From: Nymphalis io
Taxonomy: Eukaryota > Arthropoda > Insecta > Lepidoptera > Nymphalidae
Assembly: GCF_905147045.1 (NCBI RefSeq)
Contig: NC_065905.1
Location: 620,001 to 684,000 of the forward strand
Reading direction: 5' to 3'
DNA length: 64,000 bases
Shown here: in pieces, positions 10,730-22,699 of the stretch
Numbering within the stretch: the stretch's first letter is position 1
How the letters are laid out: the number at the start of each line of letters is the position of its first letter
Program-made: the position numbers and the translations under genes
The notes under the pieces: generated by a model
Seen by the model: only the letters and a program-made list of their open reading frames with translations
What the model was told of the DNA's origin: nothing
The model's database searches: none

Positions 10730-11838
10730 GAGAGGAGTTAAGTTTGCATTTATATAAAACCTTTTTTCTACAAGAAAAAGTCTGCCTGCCTAGTTTCTCA
10801 GTACATTTTTAATCTGTTCTCTATAAATCTGAAAAAAAGAAGACCTTAAACGAAGAGGAAAGCATCTCGGAATCCATTTCTCGTTTTTGGCTGTTAAGGA
10901 AACCTAAAATAGATGAAAGGAAAAGAGTGAAAACAGCGCAACGTTTATTTTAAAATAGGGAAATTTTAAATACAAATTCAAAATTGGAATACAAGTAAAA
11001 TATAAAAAACCCACAACAATATTAACTTAAAATCTCTCAGAACCGCCTTGAATCGGGTAATCGAGTATGGTTACTTGAAATAAATTGTACCAGGACAACA
11101 TAAAGAGCAAGTACGTGCCTTTGCAATCTGCCTCCATTATACCGACTATGAAATTCATGACACGCTGCGAAATGGCGTCTCGTAAATAGTCCGGTTCTCT
11201 TTCACATCTCGTTGATCTCACGACTAAAGAAAGGGGTGATTAAGTGACTAACGACGTCTACTCGAAATGTTTTTATAAAAATTCTCTTTATACTTAGTTT
11301 AAAATTCGTCTTAAGTAGTAACAACCAAACTTAGTTTGAGGAGCTTTGTACAGTCCTTAGGTAGGTTTTTCGTACACGGCTCCGCCTGCGTATTAGAAGA
11401 GGTGTTAAGTGTTAGGTATAAAAAAGTACCCTATATCCTTCCGTGAACCTAATAACAGTAACTTATTTAGTTAATAACATAAAAAAAATGTTTTGTTTTT
11501 TTTTTATATTACCCCATTCTTTTTTTAATTATAAATTCTTTTACTTACCATTTGTAATTTTATTACCAGCTGCCGGGCATTTTTATATACTTTATGACGA
11601 AGTAACGATGCTACCAAAGCTGGCTTAATTATTATTTATTAAAATAACAGTAGTACCAAAAGTTCATTTTTGATATGATAAAAAAATACAACCAATTATG
11701 TCGTGCATTTTCTAAAATCGACTCACAATTTTATTCTGAAATGTTTTTATAAAACATGACGTCATACTAAATTAATTGGTTTTACTTTAGTCAATAGCCT
11801 GTTATGTATTAATCAATCATGTAAATTAATATAATATG
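10730..11838. other. Long AT-rich stretch without recognised gene
   Basis: Short minus ORF 11027-11221 and plus ORF 11443-11628 lack domain features. No splice-bounded exon stands out. Confidence 0.45.
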
Positions 11839-11840
11839 AA

Positions 11841-11958
11841 TAGCCTATTCCAAACAAGAGTAGTCAAGACAAATAACCAACGTTGACATTTAATTGTATG
11901 ATATTATTGGTCAAATTATTGAACACTCTGTGATATTCATTATGGATACCCGAAAACT
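11841..11958 (+). repeat. H-family MITE-like fragment
   Basis: Starts TAGCCTATTCCAAACAAGAG, the H terminal inverted repeat. It contains GATATTCATTATGGAT, shared with the copy at 60405-60706. The 3' half is replaced by a C fragment. Confidence 0.65.
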
Positions 11959-11998
11959 CAAGACCTCGGGATCTTCGATCTTATATCAATGAGGCAGT
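11950..11998 (-). repeat. SINE-C head fragment
   Basis: The reverse complement GCCTCATTGATATAAG...GAGGTCTTGAGTTTTCGGG is a decayed C head. Confidence 0.55.
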
Positions 11999-12013
11999 GT
12001 TTCTATATTTCTA

Positions 12014-12305
12014 CTGGTGGTAGAGCTTTGTCCAAGCTCGTAGTAGGTACCACCCACTCATCAAATATTATACCGCAAAACAGCAGTACTTATTATTGTT
12101 GTGTTCCGGTTTGAAGGGTGAGTGAGCCAGTGTAATTACAGGCACAAGGGACATAAAATCTTAGTTCCCAAGGTTGGTGGCGCATTGGCTATGTAAGCGA
12201 TGGTTGACATTTCTTACAATGCCAATGTCTAAGGGCGTTTGGTGACCACTTACCATCAGGTGGCCCATATGTTCGTCTGTCTTCCTATTTTATAAAAAAA
12301 AAAAC
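12014..12305 (+). mobile_element. SINE-A, full length
   Basis: Runs from TGGTGGTAGAGCTTTGTCC through GTACCACCCACTCATCAAAT and TTCCGGTTTGAAGGGTGAG to CCTATTTTATAAAAAAAAAA. The poly-A end sets the sense strand. Confidence 0.92.
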
Positions 12306-12469
12306 AATTGTAAACAAACATATGCTCTAAAATATTTCATTCGCGAATGGCTACCCGGTAAGTTTGGCTGCTCTGGTCTAAATTCAATTAGTAGGACATT
12401 ATTCATCCTTACATTTATTGCGATAATGTAAACAAGGAGCATATAAAAACAATTACAAAATAATAAATA

Positions 12470-12731
12470 ATAAAAATAATATCCTGGGACATTATTCACA
12501 CACGGCCATCTGATCCCAAGCTAAGCTGAGCTTGTACTATGGAAACCAGACAACTGATATACTACATATACTATTTTTCTTTTGTAAATACATACTTATA
12601 TAGGTAATTACACCCAGACTCAGGACAAACAGACATGTTCATGCACACAAATATCTGTCCTGGGTGGGAATCGAGCCCACATCCTTCAGCGTGAAAGGCA
12701 AGTATCTACCAACCACGCCAACCGACCCGTC
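12470..12731 (-). mobile_element. SINE-D, full length
   Basis: On the minus strand the tRNA-like head (GTTGGCGTGGTTGGTAGATA) is followed by body CAGACATGTTTGTCTGAGTC-type sequence. It ends GGGACATT reversed next to an AAT-rich tail at 12461-12481. The head includes a B-box-like GGGCTCGATTCCCACCC. Confidence 0.88.
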
Positions 12732-13020
12732 ATATAACGTCATAATAACACAAAAATATGACCGACTATACTTCTGCTGATAATTGGATTACCCTAATAA
12801 CGGATAATGACGATTACAAACATCGACAAACGTTCAAATATGTGCGTTATATTTTAATTCACCCCTCTATTTACAAACGCGTGTTTGCTTTCCAATAAGC
12901 CATTAGATTATTGAACACAGATGGTAAATATAGGTAGATTAATCTCACAGACTTCGAAAATTGGTGAACAAATTTGTACGTGTCTTTACGTGGTTATTCG
13001 TTGATTGGAATTACTAATAA

Positions 13021-13205
13021 CATTCAGGCGAAAGTGAGTTTGGCTGTTTATATCATTGTTCGTTACGCTTTCACGTTTTAACTACTAAACTGATAGTCAT
13101 GAAATTCTGCATTCACATTGTCTGTAGTATAGAATAGGACATAGGATACGTTACTTTTGAATCTCTGTTTGTTCACAAGCGGGAGAAGCCGCGGACTGTA
13201 ACTAG
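13021..13205 (+). repeat. G-family element, diverged
   Basis: GCGAAAGTGAGTTTGGCTG, GTTACGCTTTCACGTTTTAA and AGCCGCGGACTGTAACTAGT are the G 5', middle and 3' landmarks. It ends CTAG followed by T at 13202-13206. Confidence 0.7.
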
Positions 13206-13619
13206 TTTTATATAATTTAATTTTTGACTGACTTCAAAAGAGGATCTATGTTCGACCCTTATATCTTTCTTTATGTACATTTTACATGCACAAATTATCG
13301 ATAATGGCTACATGATAGTATGAAATCTTTTATATAATAAAAATATATAATTATATATGAGCCGACATTCATGTGATCGTTCATTCTAATAATCTCAGAC
13401 AGATAGAACAAATCAACAAAACAAATGTAAATCAACATGGATGGACTTAACCCAAACAAATTCAATTTGAATTATTACAAATTCAAGTTTCCTGATTCAA
13501 TGAAGCATTACACTGACCAACTAACTAATAGTTGAATTAGAAACCGAATTACACCGTAAAAAACCAGACATGAGATTAGACGAAAAACTCATTGAGAATT
13601 TTCTCTATGATCGTTTACA

Positions 13620-13764
13620 AACTATAATATTATAAATGCGAAAGAAAATACGTCTATATGTTACACTTTCACGGCTAAACCACTGATCAATTTTGATGAC
13701 ATTCGATATGGAACAAAGTTTAACTTGCCATCATACACAAAGCAAAACTACGAGTGAAAACTAG
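13620..13764 (+). repeat. G-family element
   Basis: TATTATAAATGCGAAAGAAA, CTTTCACGGCTAAACCACTG and an end AAAACTAGTTTT. The CTAG end before T is compatible with a Helitron-like terminus. Confidence 0.7.
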
Positions 13765-13765
13765 T

Positions 13766-14400
13766 TTTGTATATGAATTACGAGATAGAATCTTCTGTTT
13801 TCGTATCTGAGGCTCTCATACGGAGGCCGTAGTGTTATGAAGAAACGGACGGCGTATATTACGTGACATCTGCTGTTGACGGCTTTCGACACTTGGAAAA
13901 TAGCTGGGACTTTGAATGAACATTTCAAAATTTATTACAAATGATCTTAATAATATTTTAAATTGCATTATGATTGTGACGCTTGGAATCATACTTGCCT
14001 TTTTCTTCTTGATATCGAAGTAGAATCTTTTGTCTCTTTTTATCTATTGTTATGTTTATTTAATACTAGCTATTATATTGTATCTTATTATTTATGTACC
14101 AAATGTATTCGCACAATTAATTAACACATTACATAATATTAAGCTATAACGATAAAAAATTAGGAATAGAAAAAATCTATATATAATGCGTCTATCACAT
14201 AAATATAATATGTAAAGATATTTAACTGTAAACAAACAAGTATATAAGTTTTTTTTTTCTAATAACTTGAATGTATGAACAGACTTACATTCTTAGCTAA
14301 TGCGTCTTACAACACGCCCCGCGTATATTTAACACAAACGTGGAATAATTATATTATATCCGTATAAATCAGAGTTCTTGCGTGGAACTGGAAAAAAATA
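13766..14400. other. No gene recognised
   Basis: Mostly AT-rich. A more GC-balanced patch at 13795-13905 has no identifiable product. Confidence 0.45.
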
Positions 14401-14404
14401 TGGT

Positions 14405-14569
14405 GTGAGTGCCGAGGTACTCACGAGAATTTATGTGTAAATAACAAATCTTACGCTGACGTTATCTGACGCTCGAAATCTTACGCTAACTCGTTAGACG
14501 CTCGAAGTCTCAGTTAGCCCCTTCCTTCCGTGTACCGAGCGCTAAGATGTTTACACATCAATAACAGAC
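14405..14569 (+). repeat. E-family copy 1
   Basis: GTGCCGAGGTACTCACGAGA is followed by two tandem ~30 bp units that each begin AATCTTACGCT and end GACGCTCGA. Then comes GTGTACCGAGCGCTAAGATG. It shares this layout with 26050-26262. Confidence 0.75.
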
Positions 14570-14571
14570 AG

Positions 14572-15083
14572 CAAAACTTACATCTTTATACTATTAGTAA
14601 ATATAATTATTATGTAACCAATAATAAATATTGCATTGCTAACTTTGCTTTTCAATCATCCGGCTTTGTCCGTCGTAATTAATGCATTTAATGTTCTTTA
14701 CCCGCCATTTTAATTGTAAAATATTTATTTTGAACATAAAAAATAATAACTAACTAACGTGTAAATTGTTGATTATAGTTTATTTTGTAAATTAAATAAA
14801 TGAACCTATAGATAAATAGATAAATCAAACCGACACTCTTGACCAAACGTTTCTTTAAAATTCATCTGAAAATTTGCAGACGCAGACTTCAAATAAACAA
14901 ATACGGTTTATGTAACGTAACCGCTGGCTGCGACATCTTCAATTCGACGAAAATTGCTTGAAAAGATATTTGAAAAAGCTGAAATCCAATTGCTTTAGTT
15001 TTAAATAAGTATTCCAAAAAATAATTTAGTTTAGTGTAACTAATTATGTTTAGTATTTAAATAAACTTACACGAAGCAATAAG
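14572..15083. other. No gene or repeat recognised
   Basis: AT-rich DNA. Confidence 0.5.
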
Positions 15084-15085
15084 TA

Positions 15086-15318
15086 GAGCCGAGATGGCCC
15101 AGTGAGTAGAACGCGTGATTGCTTAATTTGTGTTTATAATTCATCTCGTGCTTGATGGAAAACCTGCATGTGTCTAATTTCACTGAAATTCTTCCACATG
15201 TGTATTCCACCAACTCGCATTGGAGCAGCGTGGTGAAATACGCCTAAACCTTCTCCTCAAAAAAGGAGAGGAGGCCTTAGCCCAGCAGTGGGACATTCAC
15301 AGGCTGTTACTGTAACTG
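15086..15318 (+). mobile_element. SINE-B with deletion in the tRNA-like head
   Basis: Starts GAGCCGAGATGGCCCAGTGA and ends GGGACATTCACAGGCTGTTA. About 60 bases between the A-box area and TTGCTTAATTTGTG, including the B-box, are missing. This copy should not be transcribable by RNA polymerase III. Confidence 0.9.
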
Positions 15319-15540
15319 TAAATTAAATAATAAAATGAAAATATATAATAAGTTTTATAAAATATTTATTTCGTTTTATCGTTCGTTTCATAAAAATCGA
15401 AACAAACGTAATAATTTCATATAAATAGCTTAATTTATTTTATCCAAAACAAAGCTAAAATTAAAATTCGTAGGTTGTATTGAATTTTTTTTTCCTCGTC
15501 ACCAATTAGTCGACAAACGTTAGACCCGAGAAAAACATAC

Positions 15541-15616
15541 CGTCTGTTTTTCTGAACTCGACGAGCAATATTATTTATAGTATCGCCTGCAATGTCTGCA
15601 AACGATCTTTGCATTT
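15541..15616 (-). CDS. Weak candidate exon on the minus strand
   Basis: On the minus strand, a frame coding for SFADIAGDTINNIARRVQKN ends at a donor GTATGT (minus reading across 15540). Possible acceptors are CTAG before 15616 or TTGCAG before 15595. The peptide has protein-like composition but no domain I recognise, and the acceptors lack a good pyrimidine tract. Chance or a decayed element is equally possible. Confidence 0.2.
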
Positions 15617-15754
15617 CTAGTTTTGTAAACACTTTTTTCAATATTTTGTACAGAAACATATAGACAAGTTTTTTTTTAATTCTGTAGATAAGAGAGACAT
15701 AGAAGAATTATCGAATCCGCGATACATACGTGTAATTGTAAGATTAGCTACTGA

Positions 15755-15800
15755 ATTACTTGTCGGTTCTATTCGGTAAAATCTAAATTCTAAGACGATT
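15755..15800 (+). repeat. Possible LINE 3'-end scrap
   Basis: TTGTCGGTTCTATTCGGTAA resembles the GGTTCTTCTCGGTAGAATC LINE tail. It is short and uncertain. Confidence 0.35.
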
Positions 15801-15819
15801 GTTTACATTTGATACAAGC

Positions 15820-16015
15820 TGCTCGTCCTCGCTTCACGCGGGTATATAAGAAGGAAAATGTATTTCGTATAGGACTTGCGTAACATCCGTTCTAAGTGAA
15901 CGTCTACGTCGGGGAAGGAGTAACTGTGTTTTAAAAACTGGAGTAACAAATTTCAAACCAATCGGGCGGATAGTTTAGATTTCGAGATGAGTGGCATTTT
16001 TCTTATATAGAATGT
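15820..16015 (-). repeat. Possible G-like non-autonomous element
   Basis: CGCTTCACGCGGGTATATA at one end and CAAATTTCAAACCAATCGGG further on resemble the CGCGGGTGAAGC and ACCGATTTGATGAAATTTG motifs of G-like elements. Boundaries are unclear. Confidence 0.35.
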
Positions 16016-16019
16016 AAAA

Positions 16020-17090
16020 TGATTGATATATAATAATGTAAATTGGTTCAAAAACATTCGCAAAATCTCATTGAATAATAATATTCGGAACAGAAAAAAA
16101 CTTTATAAAAAAATTTACATTACAAACAAATACTGGACACTTGACTAGATCATTTAAATTAAAATATAAATAAATAAAGCTTTATACGCGGTTTCGCTCG
16201 CGTCATAACAGAATTGCTAAATACCAATTTCCATAGATAATTGCCCCCATCATTATTATCTTAGAAGTTCAATTTTCAAAAAAAATTAATAGTTCTAACC
16301 TACTGTTTAAAAAGAACCCGTATGTAAATTTTGATTACAAATATACAAAAAGAAACAAAATTACTCCACTTTAATAACAAAAAAACAGCAAAATATTCAA
16401 AGGATTATGTCGAGAGTTCAAGTGAGTCCGCGAAAGCCTTGAAGCTTCTATAAAAAAGTTACCCTTATATAATTAACGTACTTATTTTTAGCGTAGATCA
16501 ATATCAAATTTAAAACATCATAAAAAGAAAATAATTATCCACAAGAAATCCTTTAACGTGTAGATAAACAATATGGAAATTTATAAAAATAAATAGTACA
16601 TCAAAACCCGATGTCAGCTTGCTCGCGTGAGCACGTGCGCCTGGATGAATAAATATGTTTGATCAGCACCCATGTGTGCAAATCGTGATACCCTCGAGCT
16701 ATTTTTATACCCATACGTCAGTGAGAACGGGCAAGGGGAAATGAAAAGCCTGACGGAATATTTATAATGATTTCCTTTTTTAAACGACTGCCCGAAAGAG
16801 GTGTGTATCGTTTTCATGGTTCATGTATGCATGTGAGTGTTTAATGCGCCATAACTATTAAATCCCTGAACAGATTTAGTTGTATAGGTTATTGTTATAA
16901 TCCTGGCACCATCTCTAGTGTCTCTTTCTATAAATTCATTCATTCATTCAAGGCAGTCGTGTTTTTTAGTTTATAATTTATAAAATAAATTATATAACTT
17001 TATTGTTCTGTTTATAGCTAGTATATAAGCTATAATTAGATAACAATAAAGCTGTATCTTATATTCGTAGATTATTTTTATTTATTTATG
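16020..17090. other. No gene recognised
   Basis: AT-rich DNA. A GC-richer patch at 16615-16820 carries a 67-codon minus ORF without motifs. A CATT tetranucleotide run is at 16934-16948. Confidence 0.45.
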
Positions 17091-17092
17091 GT

Positions 17093-17419
17093 TCACAAAA
17101 TTAAGCCGAGATGGCCCTCTGGTAAGAACGCGTGAATCTTAACCAATGATCGTGGATTCAAATCCGTCAAGCACTAATGAATTTACATGTGCTTAATTAG
17201 TTGTGATAATACACCTCGTGATTTACGGTGAAGGAAAACATCGTGAGGAAATCTGCATGTGTCTAATTTCACTGAAATTCAGTCACATGTGTATTCCACC
17301 AACCTGCACTAGAGCAGCGTGGTGGAATAAGCTCCAAACCTTCTCCTCAAAAAAGGGAGAGGAGGCATTTAGCCCAGCAGTGGGACATTCACGGGCTGTT
17401 ACGGTTACGATCACAAAAT
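17093..17419 (+). mobile_element. SINE-B full copy with 9 bp target-site duplication
   Basis: A complete B element, TAAGCCGAGATGGCCCTCTG to CAGGCTGTTACGG-type end. It is bounded by TCACAAAAT at 17093-17101 and 17411-17419. The head is moderately mutated (GTGGATTCAAATCC). Confidence 0.88.
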
Positions 17420-17524
17420 AGATAATAACTAAAACACAAATAACAAATAATTAAGTAAAACAAACATGTATGTATGTGAACACAAAATGCGAATTCATAT
17501 TACAATAAATTTTATTTTAATTGA

Positions 17525-17732
17525 TTGGTGATGTAAGAAATATTCCGTACATCGCCAATGCATAACCATTGGGAACTAAGATGTTATGTCCCTTGTGCCT
17601 GTAGTTACAGTGACTCACTCACCCTTCATACCGGATCATAACAATACTAAACATTGTTGTTTGGCGATACAATATTTGATGAGTGGGTGGTACGTACCCA
17701 GACGGGCTTGCACAAAGCCCTACCCACTTAGT
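17525..17732 (-). repeat. SINE-A, missing its 3' third
   Basis: Contains GGGAACTAAGATGTTATGTC, CTTCATACCGGATCATAACA and CGGGCTTGCACAAAGCCCTA. The poly-A end and the CGGACGAG segment are absent. Confidence 0.85.
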
Positions 17733-17734
17733 AA

Positions 17735-18378
17735 TATAATCAGCAGCTCAAACAGTTTGTGCGAAACTTCAGCTACGAGTAAATCGCTTGCGTGCAACTG
17801 CTTAAAAATTCAACCACACACATGCTAACAAGCAAAGTTATATAAAAACTTTTAAAAACGTTGTATTTTAAACCGGAACTGCTACACCCCGTTGTTTCAA
17901 TACGTGCCAACCTTTCTCAATTAGAGGGGTCTAATGGTGGATTTAATTATTAATATTACATAACATTGAGATAAAATTTAAATACAAAAATGAATTCTTT
18001 GAGGTCAGTTAAAAATATGAAACAAAACGTCTTTCATTGTCGTCTTTTAATAAAAAACTGACCATGTAAAACAATGAATGTGTAAAAAAAAAACATTTTT
18101 AATTATTCATAAATCGGAATCCTAAAATTTAAAAGATTTTAAAATAAAGCGGGGAACAGAATACTTGTTATTTGATTAAGTTTTTTGAAGTTCCTAAAAG
18201 ACAGCTCCACAGAAAGTTATTTAATAACTACATTTTTAGCTGAAAATGGTTACAAAGTAAAAATGTTCAAATAGAACTGGTTTGGGTTGATTAAAAAGTT
18301 TTTGCATAAGAATCTGTCTAATGATCCACTTATAAACTAAATGAAGTAAGTCTGTTGCTAATAAAATAATAATAATAA
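17735..18378. other. No gene or repeat recognised
   Basis: AT-rich DNA. Nothing supportable. Confidence 0.5.
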
Positions 18379-18380
18379 AG

Positions 18381-18620
18381 TATCAGCCTATAAGCGTCCC
18401 ACTGCTGGGCCGCTTCATTTTTGAGGAGAACATTTAGAACTCATTCCACCACGCTGCTCAGACATGGTTTGGTGGGGGATTTCCATTTAACACAAACACC
18501 GCCGAACACGAGATGAATTATAAACACAAACTAAGCACATTAAATCGGCGGTACTTGTCTGAGTTTGAACCCGTAATCATCGGTTAAGATTCACGTGTTC
18601 TCACCACTTGGCTTATAATG
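18381..18620 (-). repeat. SINE-B, diverged
   Basis: GCGTCCCACTGCTGGGC, GAGATGAATTATAAACACAA, GAGTTTGAACCCGTAATCAT and GGTTAAGATTCACGTGTTCT mark a minus-strand B element over most of its length. Confidence 0.88.
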
Positions 18621-18641
18621 CTCTTTTATAGTCATCTTTTA

Positions 18642-18722
18642 AGATGACCCAGTGGCTACAACTCGACAAGTAACACTTTTTTCTCATATGCTTAATTTGG
18701 TAATTCGTTTCCACCAATTCAA
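18642..18722 (+). repeat. SINE-B fragment
   Basis: AAGATGACCCAGTGGCTACA and CATATGCTTAATTTGG with TTTCCACCAATTC form a deleted plus-strand B copy, abutting the previous minus copy. Confidence 0.6.
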
Positions 18723-18727
18723 TACTT

Positions 18728-18893
18728 CGTTTTGTGTTCTGGTTTGAAGGGTGAGTGTAGTAATTTGCACAAGGGACCACCATCTTAGCTCCCAAGGTCA
18801 GAGACGCATTGAAGATAAAAGGAAAAATATTTCTTACAGCGCCAATATCTATTAGCGGTCGTGACCACTCACCACCATGAGTGCCCATTTTTA
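18728..18893 (+). repeat. SINE-A 3' half, diverged
   Basis: TTCTGGTTTGAAGGGTGAGT, AGCTCCCAAGGTCAGAGACG, ATTTCTTACAGCGCCAATAT and GTGACCACTCACCA. Confidence 0.8.
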
Positions 18894-18899
18894 ACAGAC

Positions 18900-20320
18900 T
18901 ACGTATTTAAAATAAAAATAAATCCCATACGATAAAATTTGACATGATTGCAAAATTGTAATTTACATTGTAATAGGGCAGCAGTTATACCAGGGCTACA
19001 TAACGAATGAGATAAACATTCATGAACGAATTACCAATTAGACCCTTCGTCGATTTAATGGTTAAGGCACGGAGCGACTAATCGAAAATGCCTCCGAAAT
19101 TACAGCTATAAAATTTAATATCTATTGTTCTAAATAATATCATAAAATTGACCTTTTATAAAACGATATACTAGGAAAGCAGACGACACCTTACTTGGTG
19201 GTAAAGTTTGTGCAACTCCGTCTTACGTCCCCGCACATCATTAAAGATTGTTATCTTCAATAATAGTTATTGTTAAATTAATTTTAAGCAAATATTAAAC
19301 CCTGCTATTTTTCTCCTGTAAATGTTAGATAAAATATGTTATGTACAACTGTGGAGACATAAATAAATAAATTATACCATACATACGTTAAAGTATTGGC
19401 GTACACAAATGTTTGCCCGTGGACATTGCTGAGCTGATAGCTGTATTCAATTGATAACGGCCACCGGCGGCGTACGTTGACATATTACTTTTATACGGAA
19501 ATACAGCGCTATTATACGTTTTATTACTTCATGTAAACTTTTAATAAATCAGTTACGTATAATAATATGCTGTGAGGTATAGTATAATAAATCCATCCGT
19601 TTTGTCACAAGTAAAATCTTCGAAAGATAATCAGACATTGATTTGACTGGGTATGTTGGTAAAAGGCCTACCTGGGTACCATAAAATGTCCTTCATTGCT
19701 CCTCCACTCGTGGGTAGGTTAATCACGTTTCAGATTCCAAGCTGAGGAAGGAAAGAAACGATGCCTTCGACTCTACTCAGCGGAAACAAAGCATGGCTTA
19801 TTTATATCTGTATACTTGATAAGTATTACGTGTAAAAAGTATTAGAAACTTTTCAAAACGTTTTTGAAGGTATCTCGACGATTTCTTCTAAAGCAAATCG
19901 CTTTGCAAAAATGTTTTTAATACTACCCGTATTAATAAGATATATTTTTTATAATAGATTAGAATGTAACTTAAAGGATTTACATAACGAATTTTTGTTA
20001 AACGTTTGTATAAATGTAATTAAGCATTTTAGCGCTTTAAGCCATGAAGTAAAGGAAAAGTATTGATACAACATGGAAACAAAGCGAATTCAAGCCGGAT
20101 ACTCATTTTATAACTGTCCTGGATTTTCACTATTAAATGCTAAGTTTTTTAACTGATTCATCTTAATACAATCTTTTAGAGCTATTGATCACTTTGTATT
20201 TAATTAATCTTATAAAGCGACAAAAACAAAACCGCTTGATGGTATTCTTATCTCAATCTGCATATCACAATGCGAATTTCCACAACGCATAAAACTCGGT
20301 TAGCACACGAATACACAAAC
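18900..20320. other. Long stretch without recognised gene
   Basis: A scrap at 19194-19232 (GGTGGTAAAGTTTGTGCAAC) is probably the 5' end of family A. The rest is AT-rich and featureless. Confidence 0.45.
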
Positions 20321-20324
20321 AAAA

Positions 20325-20445
20325 CATCTCGGTTCTTCTCAGGGCTTAGTGTTTATTTTCCAAATCGGTAGTAATTTCTAGTTTGACATACAATAAGTAA
20401 GTGTAATGCTTTCATGTCGAATAAAATATATTGATTTTGAAATCG
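20325..20445 (+). repeat. LINE 3'-UTR fragment
   Basis: TCTCGGTTCTTCTCAGGGCT, AAATCGGTAGTAATTTCTAG and ACAATAAGTAAGTGTAATGC match 53785-53925. Both copies end in AATAAA/TTGATTTTGAA-type sequence. This is the tail of a non-LTR element; clade not assigned. Confidence 0.6.
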
Positions 20446-20449
20446 ATGT

Positions 20450-21115
20450 ACAATTTCCACCCCAACATCATCTATACATAAAGCAACACAATCAAAAAAT
20501 TGTTTCCGCAGTATGAAACAGTAAACGATAAAGCCAACATTAAATTTCAATTTTACATTTTTCATCCTGATTGCGAGTTCTATAACAATCAATAATGACA
20601 TATGTTTCATTGACGGTCGGACGCGTTAACAATACGAGTACGTAAAATTAAACCGATGTACAGATTTCCGAGAGCAGATATTTAATTTAAAATGAATATA
20701 CAAAAGAACAAATGGTATTTAATTGTACATGAACGTGTATTAAAAGAATTTCTGCAATAAATGTCAAACATATATACTTATCCATTTTAAAAGTGTAATT
20801 TAAACGAAGAATTATAATTATATCTTGCTCTGTAATTTAATGGTAAAATGTATATTGTGACTAGTAACTTTATAATTTAATGCTTTTTAATATTTAATTT
20901 AATGATTATTAAATTTTAATTAATTATTTAAGTTTAAATATTCGCATGTCATAAATATAGTGACTAAACATGTATGCAAACAAAATAATAATTGAATAAT
21001 ACGTTCACGTTGATTGTCGTACATATTTACAGCAGGGAAAGAATTGTAATGAATTAATATACACATTAAAATTATTATAAGAATTTAACCAATATACTTA
21101 AACCATTTCTTTGGT
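20450..21115. other. No gene or repeat recognised
   Basis: Very AT-rich DNA. Confidence 0.5.
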
Positions 21116-21117
21116 GA

Positions 21118-21348
21118 AAATTGATGAAATGGCCAAGTAGTTAGAACCGTGGGTTTAACCGATGATTTGGGTTCAAACCCAAACAAGTACCATTTATTTT
21201 CATGTGCTTAATCTGTGTTTATAATTTATCTCGTGTTTGGCGGTGAAGGAAAACATCATACAAGCAAGTATTTTCACTAACCCGCATTGGAATTACGTGA
21301 TGGAGTAAGCTAAACTGAAGCCCAGCAGTGGAACGTTTACAGGCCATT
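21118..21348 (+). repeat. SINE-B, diverged and internally deleted
   Basis: ATGGCCAAGTAGTTAGAACC, GGGTTCAAACCCAAACAAGT, GGTGAAGGAAAACATC and GCCCAGCAGTGGAACGTTTA. Segments after the ACATC motif are lost. Confidence 0.85.
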
Positions 21349-21628
21349 TCTTTACTTTATTTTATGTTAAAAGATTGATTACAATTAAAATCTACCGCGG
21401 AATATAATTTTCACTGAAGAGAAAAGACACGAATAATGAAATTTAGTAGTCTTTAATTACTTAAATGACATAGTAAAAAAATAATATATATTATTATATT
21501 ATGTAATAAGCTTTCTGTTAATGTGTTTTGAACATATTTTTCTCATTTATTAATAGACAAATTATAAATATTTATTATTATAAAATATAAAAATGTCACG
21601 CTAGATTTAATTTCTATTATTAAATAAA

Positions 21629-21850
21629 GCAAGCTCGTCTATGTAGGTACCACCCATTCATCAGATATTCTACAACTAAACAGCAGTATTGTCGTGTTCA
21701 GATTTGAAGGGTGAGTGAGGCAGTAACTACAGGCACGAGAGACATGATATCTTAGTTGCCGAGGTTGGTGGCGTGGTCTCATACATTATGGTTAATATTT
21801 CTTACAATATCAAAGTCTCTGAGCAGTGGTGACCACCATAAGCTGGCACA
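21629..21850 (+). repeat. SINE-A, older copy of a tandem pair
   Basis: AGCTCGTCTATGTAGGTACC to CACCATAAGCTGGCACAT, with several changes and no poly-A. A second, better A copy begins within 10 bases in the same orientation. Confidence 0.85.
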
Positions 21851-21857
21851 TGGCACT

Positions 21858-22157
21858 GGTGGTAGGGCTTTGTGCAAGCTCGTCTGGGTAGGTACCACCC
21901 ACTCATCAGATATTCTACCGCAAAACAGCAATACTTGATATTGTTGTGTTCCGGTTTGAAGGGTGAGTGAGCCAGTGTAATTACAGGCACAAGGGACATA
22001 AAATCTTAGTTCCCAAGGTTGGTGGCGCATTGGCTATAAGCGATGGTTGACATTTCTTACAATGCCAATGTCTAAGGGCGTTTGGTGACCACTTACCATC
22101 AGGTGGCCCATATGCTCGTCCTCCTTCCTAATCTATAAAAAAAAAAAAAAAAACATT
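21858..22157 (+). mobile_element. SINE-A, full length reference copy
   Basis: The cleanest A copy. It starts GGTGGTAGGGCTTTGTGCAA and passes CTGGGTAGGTACCACCCACT, TTCCGGTTTGAAGGGTGAGT, CCAAGGTTGGTGGCGCATTG and GGTGACCACTTACCATCAGG. It ends CTTCCTAATCTATA plus a long A-run. It is about 290 bp and non-coding; apparent ORFs on either strand are by-products. GGTTTGAAGGG is loosely B-box-like, but no clear tRNA head is seen. No target duplication was found. Confidence 0.93.
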
Positions 22158-22307
22158 TACGTAAAAAAAATCTTTGGTATAATATTTTAAAATACTCATG
22201 CATTTATAAATGTACGCAAAAGATAAATTATATGTCAGGTTACTTGAGAATTGATATCCTATAGGTTCTTGTCATCTCCGTAGGGTTGCATAATAAATTA
22301 AACGACA

Positions 22308-22400
22308 TTCAAACTAATATTATAAACGCTAAAGTGATGTTTGTCACGCTTTCACGTCTCAACTACTTAATCACGAAGATTTGTATACACATTGTCAGAG
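22308..22400 (+). repeat. G-family 5' fragment
   Basis: AATATTATAAACGCTAAAGT, CACGCTTTCACGTCTCAACT and TACACATTGTCAGAGGTAG. The CTAGT end is missing. Confidence 0.6.
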
Positions 22401-22699
22401 GTAGTGAAAACGACAGAGTTTTTAGCACCTGGTACTCTCCACACACCTCGCAGCCGCGATCGAAAGTGTATAGTGCTATTATTATAATAAAATTATATAT
22501 ACAAGAAGGTAAGCTTTAAAAAGCACTTTTGTAAAGTAATGTAAAGTTACCACTTATTTTATTTTATTGTATTTGATTTGATATTATTTTATTAAATAGA
22601 AAGCCAACACTGTATACAATTTTGTTTCTTATTCTCAACTACAACCTTAAAAAACTTAAATATAAAAATTGCATACCTCACTTATAGGCTAACTAATTT

